This document shows, piece after piece, positions 11,248-21,048 of a stretch of DNA of 64,000 nucleotides; position 1 is the first letter of the stretch, and every line of letters begins with the position of its first letter. The DNA is from Jaltomata sinuosa (lineage: Eukaryota; Streptophyta; Magnoliopsida; Solanales; Solanaceae): NCBI GenBank assembly GCA_003996215.1, contig QJPP01000282.1:1-64000 (forward strand). The letters run 5' to 3'. Under the pieces are notes generated by a model. The model saw only the letters and a program-made list of their open reading frames with translations. It had not been told where the DNA came from and did not search any database. Position numbers and translations under genes: made by a program.

Positions 11248-12000
11248 ATGTCAAACAAATCCAATCAATCAACAAACAATGAACAAAAGCATACTTGTAA
11301 ACCAACAAGCAACAAAACAAGTTCATTTCACAAGACTGATAACCGGATAAGTAGACATTCATAATCTCATTCCCTAAGCATGCAAACTCACACAATACTA
11401 AGCGATAGTACATGAACATATATTGCATATTGGGAAACAATAACCATCACCTACCTCGAATTACACAAAGCTCTACTGAACCAGAGTCTTCCCGTGTTCC
11501 GAAGCCTGTGCTTATTCTTGGTCTAAAAATAATTATAAGATACTAAAATTAGTCCACATGGCCTACTAATTACCCGAATTATGCAAAATCCCAATCCCTA
11601 GGCCAAACTATGATCATTCCACCCATTCTCGAGCTTTTCCACCATTAATTCACCTAAGTCTATCATTTTTACGGATACATTTAGAGAATTATGGCTAATT
11701 GATCATAACCCAACAATAATATTCAAGACCCAAGAACTTCTACGCCCTAGAATCCCCTTTTTCCCCATATTCTACCATTCCTAGGTCAACCCAAACCTTT
11801 CCTCAAGTTCACATCTAGCAATTCTACAATGTAGGAAAGGAAGTATTAAGTTAGGGGGAGTGGAATCCTTACCTTCGGGACAAAAAATGATGAAGAACGA
11901 AGTTGAAATCGCCCAAATCGCCCTTTCCCTTCTCTAAAACGCTCTTGAGGAAAAACTGAACATTTTGGGAAAGTTTCTGCATTAAATCCTGACTCAGTCC

Positions 12001-12139
12001 GCTATAGCAGTCCATACACTGCTATAGCACCACCGCTATAGTGGAATCGAACGCTATAGCGGTGCTGACCAAAGTTGACTTCTGCTATAGAGGACATATT
12101 ACCGCAATAGTGGTCGCTGCTATGCTGCAATAACAGCGC
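12001..12139. repeat. CCGCTATAGCGG palindrome cluster, LTR of C
   Basis: About eight full or partial copies of the 12-bp palindrome within 140 bp, about 350-490 bp into the LTR. The homologous cluster in K's two LTRs, D and G confirms it as a fixed LTR module. Confidence 0.85.
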
Positions 12140-12492
12140 TCGTCGTGGTAGAAACTCAAAAAATCCCAGAAAAGTATTCATTTTACAACACACCTTAAAT
12201 TCCTGACGTTCCGGAATAACCCTTTCACGTCAACCTCGATATCGGGAGTTCTACTTACCCAAATTCACTTCCAAAAAGTCTCCCGGACTCCTCTATGTCT
12301 TGGCTAATAGAAAAACTAGCTCACTACAAGTCACATTACCCAATCCTTACTCGGATTGCCCTATACCATACCTTGCTCAGAAATCATCTGAGTCTAGCCT
12401 AGCCTAGACTTTTCAACTCCCAAACCCAGAAGTTTTCTAACTCGAAACTTGGCACGAAAAGTTTACCCGTAACAACGAACCCGGTCGTTACA

Positions 12493-14900
12493 GCCTTGAA
12501 CCCTAAGTAGCTCACCCAAATTCTCAAAGAAATATCATCTTGGACTGAAGGTCAACTAGATCCGCTAATGTTAGGATCTGCATCAATAAAATGCAGCAAG
12601 TGTAGTATGAATATAAAATCATGCATACTTAGTAGATATCATAGATAGATCGAGCAATAATTAATAACTATATCATACAAAAAATGTTATAAATCCTGCA
12701 CTTAGAAAATGTCTCAATAATTTGATAATAACAGTCAATAAGGAACAATATAAGGCGTAACAATAATAAAAGTGTGCATTGCTATGCAATATAACGCAAT
12801 GGCCAATGATTATATCGATATACACCTCTTCCGTAATGACATGCTGTGAGGGATTCATGAGAAATTCGCAAGGTTCATATACCTTTTTGACATCTTATCT
12901 TTGACATACATCACCAAAAAAAGACCTCGATATCATACAATATCAAGTACCCGTTTGTTATCTTATTTCAAATTCATTCAAAAAAAATTTCTCTCAGACA
13001 TAAAAAAGAGCATTTTTCTTTCAATAACATAATTTTTACAATACCAATCTCGTGATGCATGAGAATGAATGAGTATACATGATTACATGAATAAAGAAAA
13101 TTTTCAAATGTAACAGGTATAAAAAATGACCTTATCATCACCATTTGCATAGTCTACAAGCCTCATCAACGATAAAGATTTACTGTCAATCGTGCTTTTT
13201 GGTCACATTTTATCACCTTAAGCAAATTATTTTTAATACAATGCCAATTATGTCAAACTAATCTGTCATAAGCGATAAAATATCAAAATCCGAGTTCATC
13301 TCAACAATAATGTAATTTCAGGTCATAAGTATGTATCAGCTATAATTCAATCTCATTTTCACTAAATGTGATATGAATTTTCAATCATAAGCCTTTTATC
13401 AGCTAAATTTTGTATTTTGGTGTCAGAATATCAAATCATCTTAGTAATTACTTCAACACATATTTCACCCAACCCATAACATGCTTTACAATAAGCTATC
13501 ACTCAAGCTAAGTCTGAGAAAAGTAAGTCATAACCTACCTCAAATGTCGAGCAAACGCGTTACGAACCATCACAAGTGCATCTTTTCTTTCCAAACATCC
13601 TCAAAATACTTCAATCTACAAAGAATATGATTTATGAGGAAATACAATTATATCAATACCCATATTACTATACCTCTATTCTAAACCCAAAAAGTCAATC
13701 CAAAGGTCAATCCCGAGCCTTCAACGAGAAAATAGTAATTTTATTCAAAAATTAGTTTACTCATAAGACAAGAAATTCAAATATGAAATTTTATAAAAAA
13801 AACAGAGTTCAAATTGATACTCAAATCATTAAAATATGATTTCTTAACTTTAGGCTCAAAATCTCCAATTTTCATGTTCATACATAGTTTAGAATGATGA
13901 AATAATCGATAAATTGGAAAATTGATGCCAAAATTGGTTTACCCATAATATAAGGACCTTAAGTTTCAAAAATTAATGAAAATCCATCGCAAATCGATTC
14001 TCAAATCAATAATTCTTTTTTTTTTGGCCTTTAGGGTTCTAAATAACAACTTTTGCAAATCAAAGTGTGAAAACACAATAGCTATTCTTGAAAAATAAAT
14101 AAAATAAGGGTAAAAGCACGTGTCCAATATTTATACGAGTAAAATACATTAAAATTTGCATCAATCAATGCTTTCTAGCACTCAAAATGTCAAAAATATG
14201 AAATTCTCGAAACTGCCTTATATCTAAATCACTGATACTTTTTGCAGTAATTTTGTGATCACGACAAAAGGACTCTATTGCACTAGCACCAACTCCCTTT
14301 TCATAACTTTCTCATACAAATTCGAAATGCAATGACTCTTTTTGCACTAGTTTCAAAAATTTGATACAAACAATCAAAACACCATTTGGTGCTTATTTGC
14401 TTCAGTTGGTACTATTAAAGCTCAAAGACGTCAAATCACCAAACTTCGAATAAGAATTCAATATTCATCCGAGACCCCCAGGACACAAATCAGTCATGCA
14501 AATCAACACAGAACATGTTTTGGACCTGTTGGAATCAATAAATCACCCATTTGAGATCATCTCGATCGAATATTGACCGTGGTCAACTCTAAACTTTAAG
14601 AAAACTAGAATACCATTTGATGGTCCAAAATGCCCACAAATGCTTCGAAACCCATGTCAAATCTCTAACTAGGTTATAAGTCACCGTCTGGACCTAGTAA
14701 AATTATCAAAACTCAAAATTGACTTCTTTAGCTTCAAATGTTGACTTTGATCAAACTTTTCAACTTCTCAAATTTCAAAATTAAAAATCTTCCTCTAAAT
14801 GCATCCAATCACATTGAGAACTTTTCTCGCAAGTCATAACCAACACAATAAAGCTATGAGAAGGTCCAAACTAGGAAAACAAGTTTAAAAGAAGAAAATG
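12493..14900 (-). repeat. Old LTR-like sequence (N) on the minus strand, host of element C
   Basis: No reading frame. On the minus strand the order resembles the chromovirus LTRs here: inverted TTGAC pairs near 14573-14586 and 14740-14760, an AGGTAGGTTATGAC block near 13540, and a downstream part ending with a TTGATGCAGATCC block near 12580, which recalls B's LTR end. No boundary could be fixed. Its end would lie beyond C. This is inference from module order, so the right edge is approximate. Confidence 0.45.
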
Positions 14901-16074
14901 ATCATGCATATTGCTACAAAACTCTTTCTTCTAATATTTTATGTGTTGAATTTTCTTTCTTAATGAATCTTTGTTAGTTTGTGTGTTCTTAGTTGTATAC
15001 TTGAAGAGCTTGTAAAATTCTGGAGAATACACCTACACAAGGTGAAATATACTTAAGAACAATGTCTTTGGCATGCCTTAAGCTATAAAAAATTCTCTAC
15101 AAGTTCCATGATCAAGTATTTTTCGTAAGATTATTAGAAAAAGTTGGGTGAAGATTTTATTTGAATTTGATAAAGTGTTAATAAAAATGATGTTCTTATG
15201 AGCAACGAGTATTGTAACCATATTTTATCTATATTGAATGATTTTCAAGTTGAAAATGATAATCTTTCTTATATTAAGAAAGTGCAAGTTTAAATTGTTT
15301 CTTATGTGAAAAAATGATATTTCAAAATTCATGATTAAATTTACTATTTTTATATTATATTAATAAGTCACGAGTATTAAATAATTTTAAATATTCTTAA
15401 TATTAGATTGGCAGATCTTAGCTAGCCATCACAATTATTCATTATGAAATTTGAATAAATATTATGTAAGTTTCCAATGTTTGAATTGTCTTAATAATTT
15501 TTATTACAAGAACATACTAATAGTTGTTAACCTTCATGAAAATATTTAATCTGATATGAATTATCTGAATAGCTTTTGAAAAACTTTTATTATACTTTAA
15601 TATGAAACGTTCTTTTACCATCAGATGTCCATTTTTTTTAATTATATATATTTTTTGTGTTTACTTTGAACAGTGTGAAAAAAGAAGAAGGAAAATCTCT
15701 TATGAATTGTAAAATGATTATTCCTTAGACTGAAATATTTGAAAGAGTGGGGCATCTTGATAAGTTTTACTATTTGATTTAAAAATAAATAAAAGGAGTA
15801 TAAGACTTCTATCGACTTCGAAATTAGCGGGGGAACTGCTTTTAAATAAATCCGTAAATAAATCAGTTAAATTGGAGCCCCTTCCTCCAATCAGTGCTGT
15901 ATATAAATTTTTGTTATATTAATAGTAATGTGAGTGCAACATTGTAGTTGGAAAATATTTTGTGATTCTGTAAAATATCCTACTATTTAAAGTTGATTAG
16001 TAAATTTATATTTGAAAGATACCACAATTATAGTACTAAATACAATTTTTATTGTAATAGATGGGTACAGTAAT
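14901..16074. other. AT-rich stretch with no recognisable feature
   Basis: I see no long reading frame, LTR end, terminal inverted repeat or RNA gene. It lies directly upstream of the copia RNase H relic, so degraded copia pol is likely, but no motif supports that here. Confidence 0.4.
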
Positions 16075-16538
16075 AACTAGTGAATCTCAAAATACACCAA
16101 TAATTATGTGTTTAACCTTGGTGAAGGTGTCATAATATGAAAACTAGTCAAACAGAATTTGTTGTTTTAGAGTTGGCTGATAATGATGTTAAGTGGTAAA
16201 AAACCTCTTGGCGAGTATTCCAATTTCAATAAAAAAAAATTCTTGTATCTATACATTATGTTTTTCAAGTAGCAATAATAGTTATAGTAAAAAATATATA
16301 TCTCATTGGCAAAATTAGACACATTTATTTGAGATATAATGTATAAAGAAGATTTTATGAGATGAAAATATTCATGTAAATTATATATAGTCAGATGTGA
16401 ATCTGATCAATTTACAGACTAAAAAAAACATCGAGTGGAGTGAGACTTTTGTCAAGTTGAGAAGATCAACAATGATTGTAACCCAACCTATGTGATTGAA
16501 AATTTCATGAATTAGATTTATATGGATAATAACAAATC
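16075..16538 (+). pseudogene. Ty1/copia RNase H relic and start of its 3' region
   Basis: The translated frame shows YVFNLGEGVII near 16100, corresponding to the copia RNase H signature YVFTLGGGAVSW, then KTSQTEFVVLELA. A shifted frame gives VSIHYVFQVAI and IGKIRHIYLRYNV, corresponding to the family signatures SIHCDSQAAI and GKSRHIRLRHN. Many stops and frameshifts make it a fossil. After SSGV(R) the 3' region begins with the block GTAACCCAACCT. D interrupts it at 16543; the relic continues at 27666. Confidence 0.72.
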
Positions 16539-16543
16539 GTTAG
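16539..16543. other. Left target-site duplication of element D (GTTAG)
   Basis: GTTAG directly precedes the 5' LTR at 16544 and is repeated at 27666-27670 directly after the 3' LTR. Confidence 0.9.
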
Positions 16544-16896
16544 TGTAATGACCCTTCCTGTCGTTATGGGTGAGCTATTCGTGCAATAAATCGGGTTAGA
16601 AATCTTTCGAGTTTGGAAGTTAAAATTTTTAGGCTTGACTAGTCTTGGATGAAATACGAGCAAGGTGAGGTCTAAGGCAATCGGGGGAAGGATTGGGTGA
16701 AATGATTAAATCTTAGCTTGTTTTTCTATTAGCTAAGGTATTAAGGAGTACGTAGGACTTTTCAGAATGAATTCGGGTGAGTAGAGCTCCCGATATTGAA
16801 CTTGACGTAAAAGGGTTGATGCGGGATATAATGGTTTGAGGGTGTGTTATGAAATAGTCAAACCTGGGAAGAATTCTGAGTTTTTGTTCTGTCACA

Positions 16897-17060
16897 CCCG
16901 CTATAGCGGGTGATAGACTGCTACCGTGATACTGCTATAGCGGAGAAATTCTCGCTATAGCGGAAGTCAGAGTCGGTCAACTCCACCATAGTGGGAGCTT
17001 TCACTATGGTGGTGTTGCTATAGCGGGATTGGACTGCTATAGCGGGATTAATCGCTATAA
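16897..17060. repeat. CCGCTATAGCGG palindrome cluster, LTR of D
   Basis: About eight copies or variants (CCGCTATAGCGGG, CACTATGGTG and others) in 165 bp, ending at the TATA-like box. Position in the LTR is 350-520, as in C and K. Confidence 0.87.
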
Positions 17061-17062
17061 AT
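17056..17062 (+). promoter_or_regulatory. Putative TATA box of element D
   Basis: TATAAAT lies directly after the palindrome cluster. A start about 30 bp downstream would give a first exon of roughly 80 nt up to the donor-like site at 17170. The equivalent place in C, G and K reads TTTAATG or ATTAAAG, so the box is weak or lost there. Confidence 0.5.
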
Positions 17063-17166
17063 GCAAAAAATTCCCCAAAAATATTCATTATTTCACAAGA
17101 ACATTTTGGAGAAGGCTGTGGCGATTTTGGGAAAACTCCATCGATTTTCCACCAAAATTGTTCGTT

Positions 17167-17175
17167 AAGGTAAGT
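17167..17175 (+). promoter_or_regulatory. Putative 5' splice site in the LTR of D
   Basis: AAG|GTAAGT matches the plant donor consensus; the GT is at 17170-17171. The aligned site reads AAG|GTAAGG in G (GT 29406) and C (GT at about 11872, minus), and AAA|GTAAGG in K's 5' LTR. B has AAG|GTATGT. The partner acceptor would be just before the gag ATG. Confidence 0.55.
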
Positions 17176-17806
17176 ATTTTATCCCTGTAAACTAGTACTT
17201 CAATTCTTATGGCTTAGAATCGTTAGTTACATGCTTTGGGGAGGGTTTAACTTAACCTAGGTTGAATTTTTTGGTGTAAAAAAGGAATGTTAGGATGTAA
17301 AACCTTGGGTTCTTTGTTTAAGTTGCTTATTTAGGATTCCTTTACCATAATTCACTAGCGTAACCATGGAATTGGTAGTAATTAGGTGAAATTATGGTGG
17401 TAAGGCCCTAGAATGAGGGGAATGATCATGAAATTGGCCTTGGGATTCGGGATTAAGTTGTAATCCAAGATATTATAGGTCATTTGGCTGATTATGTATT
17501 ACATTCTTGTTCTTAGACCACAATCAAGCTAAAATTGCAAGAAATGGGAAGCTCAGGTCCAATAGAGCATTCAAGCCTGAATTAAGGTAGGTGATGGTTA
17601 ACTTGTAACCCAATTACGTTATATGTGCATAATAACTATTTCATTAGTATTACTTGCACAATACATGTTCAGGGAAAAAAGGAATGAATGTTAAAAGATA
17701 TCTTAATGTTAATCTCATGCAATGAACCTGTTTGAAGTGCTTGTTAGTTGTACATGTATGGTATGTATTCATTGTGGTTTTGATTATTATGATATCTGTG
17801 ATTCTT

Positions 17807-17951
17807 TGGTTGGCTCGGGTATCACACCTGGTATAGTTCATTGGTTGGCTCGGGTACCACGCTTGGTACATGTTTATTCATCAATTGGCTTGGTATCACT
17901 CCTGGTACATATTCTATTATGGTTTGCTCGGGTACCACGCCATGTACAAGT
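17807..17951 (+). repeat. GTACC hairpin minisatellite, four units, 5' LTR of D
   Basis: Period about 38 bp. Unit cores are GTATC-ACACCT-GGTAT, GTACC-ACGCTT-GGTAC, GTATC-ACTCCT-GGTAC and a degenerate GTACC-ACGCCA-TGTAC. Most changes keep G-U or Watson-Crick pairing. Confidence 0.85.
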
Positions 17952-18747
17952 TTGTTTGTTATTATATGTGTTGGTTCCATGAATGAGCTGGGCTTATCTG
18001 TTGTGATATTATTTATTACATACTAATCCATGAGTGGCCGGGTTGGTGTGTTTAAGTGCTAAGGTGGTTTCTTATGTAAACAAAGATTGCATGTTAAACA
18101 CCATAGATGATGTCCTAGGGTTCCTTGAAGAATGTGACAAAATCATATATGGTCAGTTATTTATGGTTTTGTACATGTATTATGTGGTTGTTAAGTCAGG
18201 TTGATGACTGGGAGTCTTGCTTATATTCACTTGACTTGATTTATACATGTTTGTCCTATTTTACTGTGTGATAGTGTATGTTCATATTTTATATTTTGGA
18301 GCTGATCGATGATCCTACCTGTACACTATTGTTCTTGTATACTGATACTGCACTTGATCTTTTTTTGTTGAGCACATAACATATTTTGGCGACTACTGCG
18401 CGACCTCAGTTTTAGTTTAGACGACTTTTGAATTCAAGGGTGAGCTGCATCTTTTGTGCTACTATGGATTCTTCTGCTAGTTCTAGTCCTTTGTTTAGAC
18501 TCTTTAATTTTTGGGATTGCATCCCCGTCTTTCAGACTCGATAGTAGTTTTTGTACACAACTTTTAGATTTTAGGGGATTATTTCTGCTAGTTTCTATTC
18601 TTTAATTTTTAGATGTGAATCTTGGTTTTATCTATTGAATTAGTTTTAGCTGCTTCATTTTTGAGTTAAGTATTGGCTGGTTAATTGGTTCTCCCACTGA
18701 GGGTTTAGTGTGGGTGCCACTCACCGCTATTTAGATCATGACAAAGT

Positions 18748-18760
18748 TAATATCAGAGCC
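18748..18760 (+). other. Primer binding site of element D, mutated
   Basis: TAATATCAGAGCC corresponds to the Met-tRNA site TGGTATCAGAGCC, with two G-to-A changes at its 5' end, 4 bp after the LTR. The two bases that pair next to the tRNA CCA end are lost. Confidence 0.85.
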
Positions 18761-18956
18761 CTAGGTTCGTTGATCTCATCGTACCAAAATGGGTCTAGTA
18801 AAGTCTTGTGGAATGATACAGAGACGTCTGTACTTTTCTTCTCTACATGACTTTAGGAAACTATCCCTTCTTTCTTCCTTCGTGCTATAACTTGATTCCA
18901 ATTGGTATCTGGCGATCCAATTTGGTATCTGACCTTCTTCATTCTTTTCTCCACAG
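18761..18956 (+). other. Leader of element D ending in a splice-acceptor-like site
   Basis: Non-coding leader. It ends CATTCTTTTCTCCACAG at 18956, and the gag ATG starts at the next base. A pyrimidine-rich tract plus CAG makes a strong plant acceptor. K and C have the same arrangement with related sequence. Confidence 0.6.
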
Positions 18957-19523
18957 ATGGTAAATACTAGACGGAATGGAGCAAGGGAAGTAACTCCAGT
19001 TGCGGGACCGGGGATTCATAGGCAAGGTAGGGGTAGGGGAAGAGGGAGAGCCACACCTGCCAGGGGTGGAGCTCAGGTAGCGGCTGACCAGAGGCTAGTG
19101 ACACGGCCCCCACCCCAGGATCATGTTGAGAAGGCTAAGGAGGTGCACGAGGATGACGCGAAACTGGAGGTGGCAACACCGGTTGGAGGTGCAGGTCTTC
19201 CCCCTATGTCTTCTGAGGTTATTCAGCAGGTATTGGCATTCCTGAGTGGGTTGGATGGTACTGGAGCCACTCCTACTATGCCGGCTACTCAAGTTCTGGT
19301 GCTCATCCCCCTGTCGCTTTAGCTCCCAAGATGGATGAGGCCTCAGGTACATATGCATTCTTCCATTCGGTGTTAGGATCTGTCATGACCAAGACCGAGC
19401 ATTAGTTGTTGATTAAGTTCCTGAAGATGAAAGCTCTGTCATTCCATATTACAAAAGATGAGGATGCTTTTGAGTTCATCTTAGATTGCTTGTAGTACAA
19501 CATGGGGTGGAGTTTGTGACTTT
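18957..19523 (+). pseudogene. Gag N-terminal part of element D
   Basis: The ATG at 18957 opens a frame of 121 codons: MVNTRRNGARE, then the basic run RQGRGRGRGRATPARGG, then an acidic linker, with a stop at about 19320. The homologous frame continues with EFILDCL near 19470 and, after a frameshift, HGVEFVTF, matching K gag residues EFILDCYERL and HRVEFVTF. At 19524 the terminal TGATAAC of E cuts it. No zinc knuckle remains. Confidence 0.85.
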
Positions 19524-21048
19524 TGATAACGCTCAAATTACACCTCAAATTAAGAAGCGTAAGCGGTCGTCGTCAAATATAGAACCCAACATAGGTTGGG
19601 GTCGATCCCACAGGGAATAAGGTGCAAATTAAGTCGTTAGTGAATTAGATGACTAATAATCAATAGTTTCCGGTAAATGGGGGGGTTTGTATGGATCAAA
19701 TTTTGATTGTTTCAAATAACAAATTGCAAGTTTTAACGAGTAAAATTCAGTAGAAGAGGTGAACTAGGGAAGTGTTCACCATGGCGTCGTAACAATTTTG
19801 ACTCAAAGCTTAACCGGGTTCTTTCTATATGTATATCACGATGTGATTGAATTAATGGTATCATCTAAACGTTTCTCAACCAAATAGACGAATTTCCTTT
19901 TCAATTCTCTCGAACTTGAAAAGGTGAACTTTCTTATTTCAATCCTAAACATCAAGTAGATTAATCTAGTTACAGCATTAATCATAAGACGAGAGTTGGT
20001 AGTCTCGAATCCTCGTAGTTAATCAAATTTCCCGGTTTTAATCTCTTTGCTCAAGCAAATTAAACCTAGGCATGTCCTAATGTTTGCAACCACTAGAAAA
20101 CATTAATAATGAATGATTAACGACGTGACAACATATAGATTGAACCTAATGCTACCCGGAATTTATATTGCTACTTTTGCCATGGCTCCCACAATCCTAG
20201 TTGTGGGAAGTTAGCTACTCATGCTATTAGGGAAAGAGAAGAAAATCATATTCATAATAGAGAGAAAATATTCTTACGATATATGAACACAAGCTTCAAT
20301 TATCCAAGAACAAGAAGCCAAAATCCCAAGAACAAAGGAAGAATAATAATAAGAAGAAAAACGTGTTTGTAGTATTTTCTCCTCTCAAAAATTCGCTCAA
20401 ACCGTCGCACAAACTATTAGTTAATGAATAATAAAATAACCCTAACACAGGGTATTTATAGTAGCCCAGGAAATAAAGTCCAAGAATAGAATTTTCAGAA
20501 TCCCGCGTCGCGTTGACGGGTCGCCTGACGGACCATCACGAATGTGACTGGCCGTCACTTGAGCCGTCACTGCTAAACAGTGAGCTTCCAGGAAAATTCT
20601 CAGGTAAGTCGTCCAGCAGGTGACGACAGCCTTATATGCGTTTTATGACAAATTTTCTGGTAAGTCGTCACCTGCTCGACGACTTACATGTATATAGGGT
20701 AAAAACGCATTTTGAGGAGTGCGTTTTATCTTGGTGGCTTGGGTGACGGTCCGTCAGGTCAGTGACGGGCCGTCAGATAGGCCGTCACTCCTAGGCAGTG
20801 CTCGATGACTTGTTGTCTCGTCCTGACGGCCTGGCTGACGGCCAGTCGCAGGTGTGACGGTCAGTCATGCCAGCCGTCAAGCGTAACCAGTTGAGGTTTT
20901 TGAACATTTTTTCTTCCGTTTCTATCTCTAGCTCCATTTCCTGCAAATATAACAATAAAACATCAAAAATCACAAAAGTTGCTTGAAAACTCGCGAGTAT
21001 TCTTAGTTAAAGGTGTCAAATGTGCCGTAGAATCCCGGCACATCAACA
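19524..21048 (-). repeat. 3' LTR of element E (about 1525 bp)
   Basis: On the minus strand it starts TGTTGATGTGCCGGG (21048) and ends GAGCGTTATCA (19524). Near its start is an inverted repeat, GTGCCG-GGATTC-TACGGCAC. It then carries a GACGG-type palindrome cluster (20880-20507), a TATA-like CTATAAATA at about 20462-20454, and near its end the block CCTGTGGGATCGACCCCAAC (about 19613-19594), a known plant LTR-end style. No second LTR is in view, so the boundaries rest on TG...CA, the polypurine tract and the D gag junction. Confidence 0.65.
20507..20880. repeat. GACGG/CCGTC palindrome cluster in the LTR of E
   Basis: Roughly 15 copies of GACGG or CCGTC, many paired as TGACGG-TCCGTCA or GACGGGCCGTC, plus TAAGTCGTC repeats near 20605-20685. 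On the minus strand it lies just upstream of the TATA-like sequence. Confidence 0.8.

Larger units (their letters stand above)
9129..12492 (-). mobile_element. Element C: 5' part of a chromovirus, cut by B
   Basis: Read on the minus strand: 5' LTR (12492-10228), primer site (10223-10211), leader, gag start codon at 10010, gag down to 9129, where B's LTR end interrupts it. The remainder of C must lie left of the window, beyond B and A. C belongs to the same LTR family as D, G, K and L. It is inserted in the older LTR-like sequence that follows at 12493. Confidence 0.88.
10228..12492 (-). repeat. 5' LTR of element C (2265 bp)
   Basis: On the minus strand it starts TGTAACGACCGGG (12492) and ends GGGTCGTGACA (10228). 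In LTR order it holds CCGCTATAGCGG-type palindromes (12139-12001), a donor-like GAAG|GTAAGG at about 11872, an AGGTAGGTGATGG block near 11450, and the GTACC hairpin repeat (11247-11062). The left flank is B-interrupted gag; the right flank starts GCCTT, the likely target duplication with its partner out of view. Confidence 0.9.
16544..18743 (+). repeat. 5' LTR of element D (2200 bp)
   Basis: Starts TGTAATGACCC and ends AGATCATGACA. Modules: CTATAG palindromes (16897-17060), TATA-like TATAAAT (17056-17062), splice-donor-like AAG|GTAAGT (17167-17175), AGGTAGGTGATGG (17584), GTACC hairpin repeat (17807-17951). It is clearly homologous to the C, G and K LTRs. Open frames at 17722-18026 cross the minisatellite and are not genes. 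Confidence 0.92.

Noticed and set aside
11066..11440. Minus-strand frame of 124 codons with W-L-G-Y-H-A-W repeats.
   Set aside because: Same minisatellite in element C read in phase.
12493..14900. Possible host intergenic region or promoter.
   Set aside because: Module order on the minus strand (TTGAC pairs, AGGTAGGTTATG block, TGATGCAGATCC end block) fits an old LTR better, though this stays uncertain.
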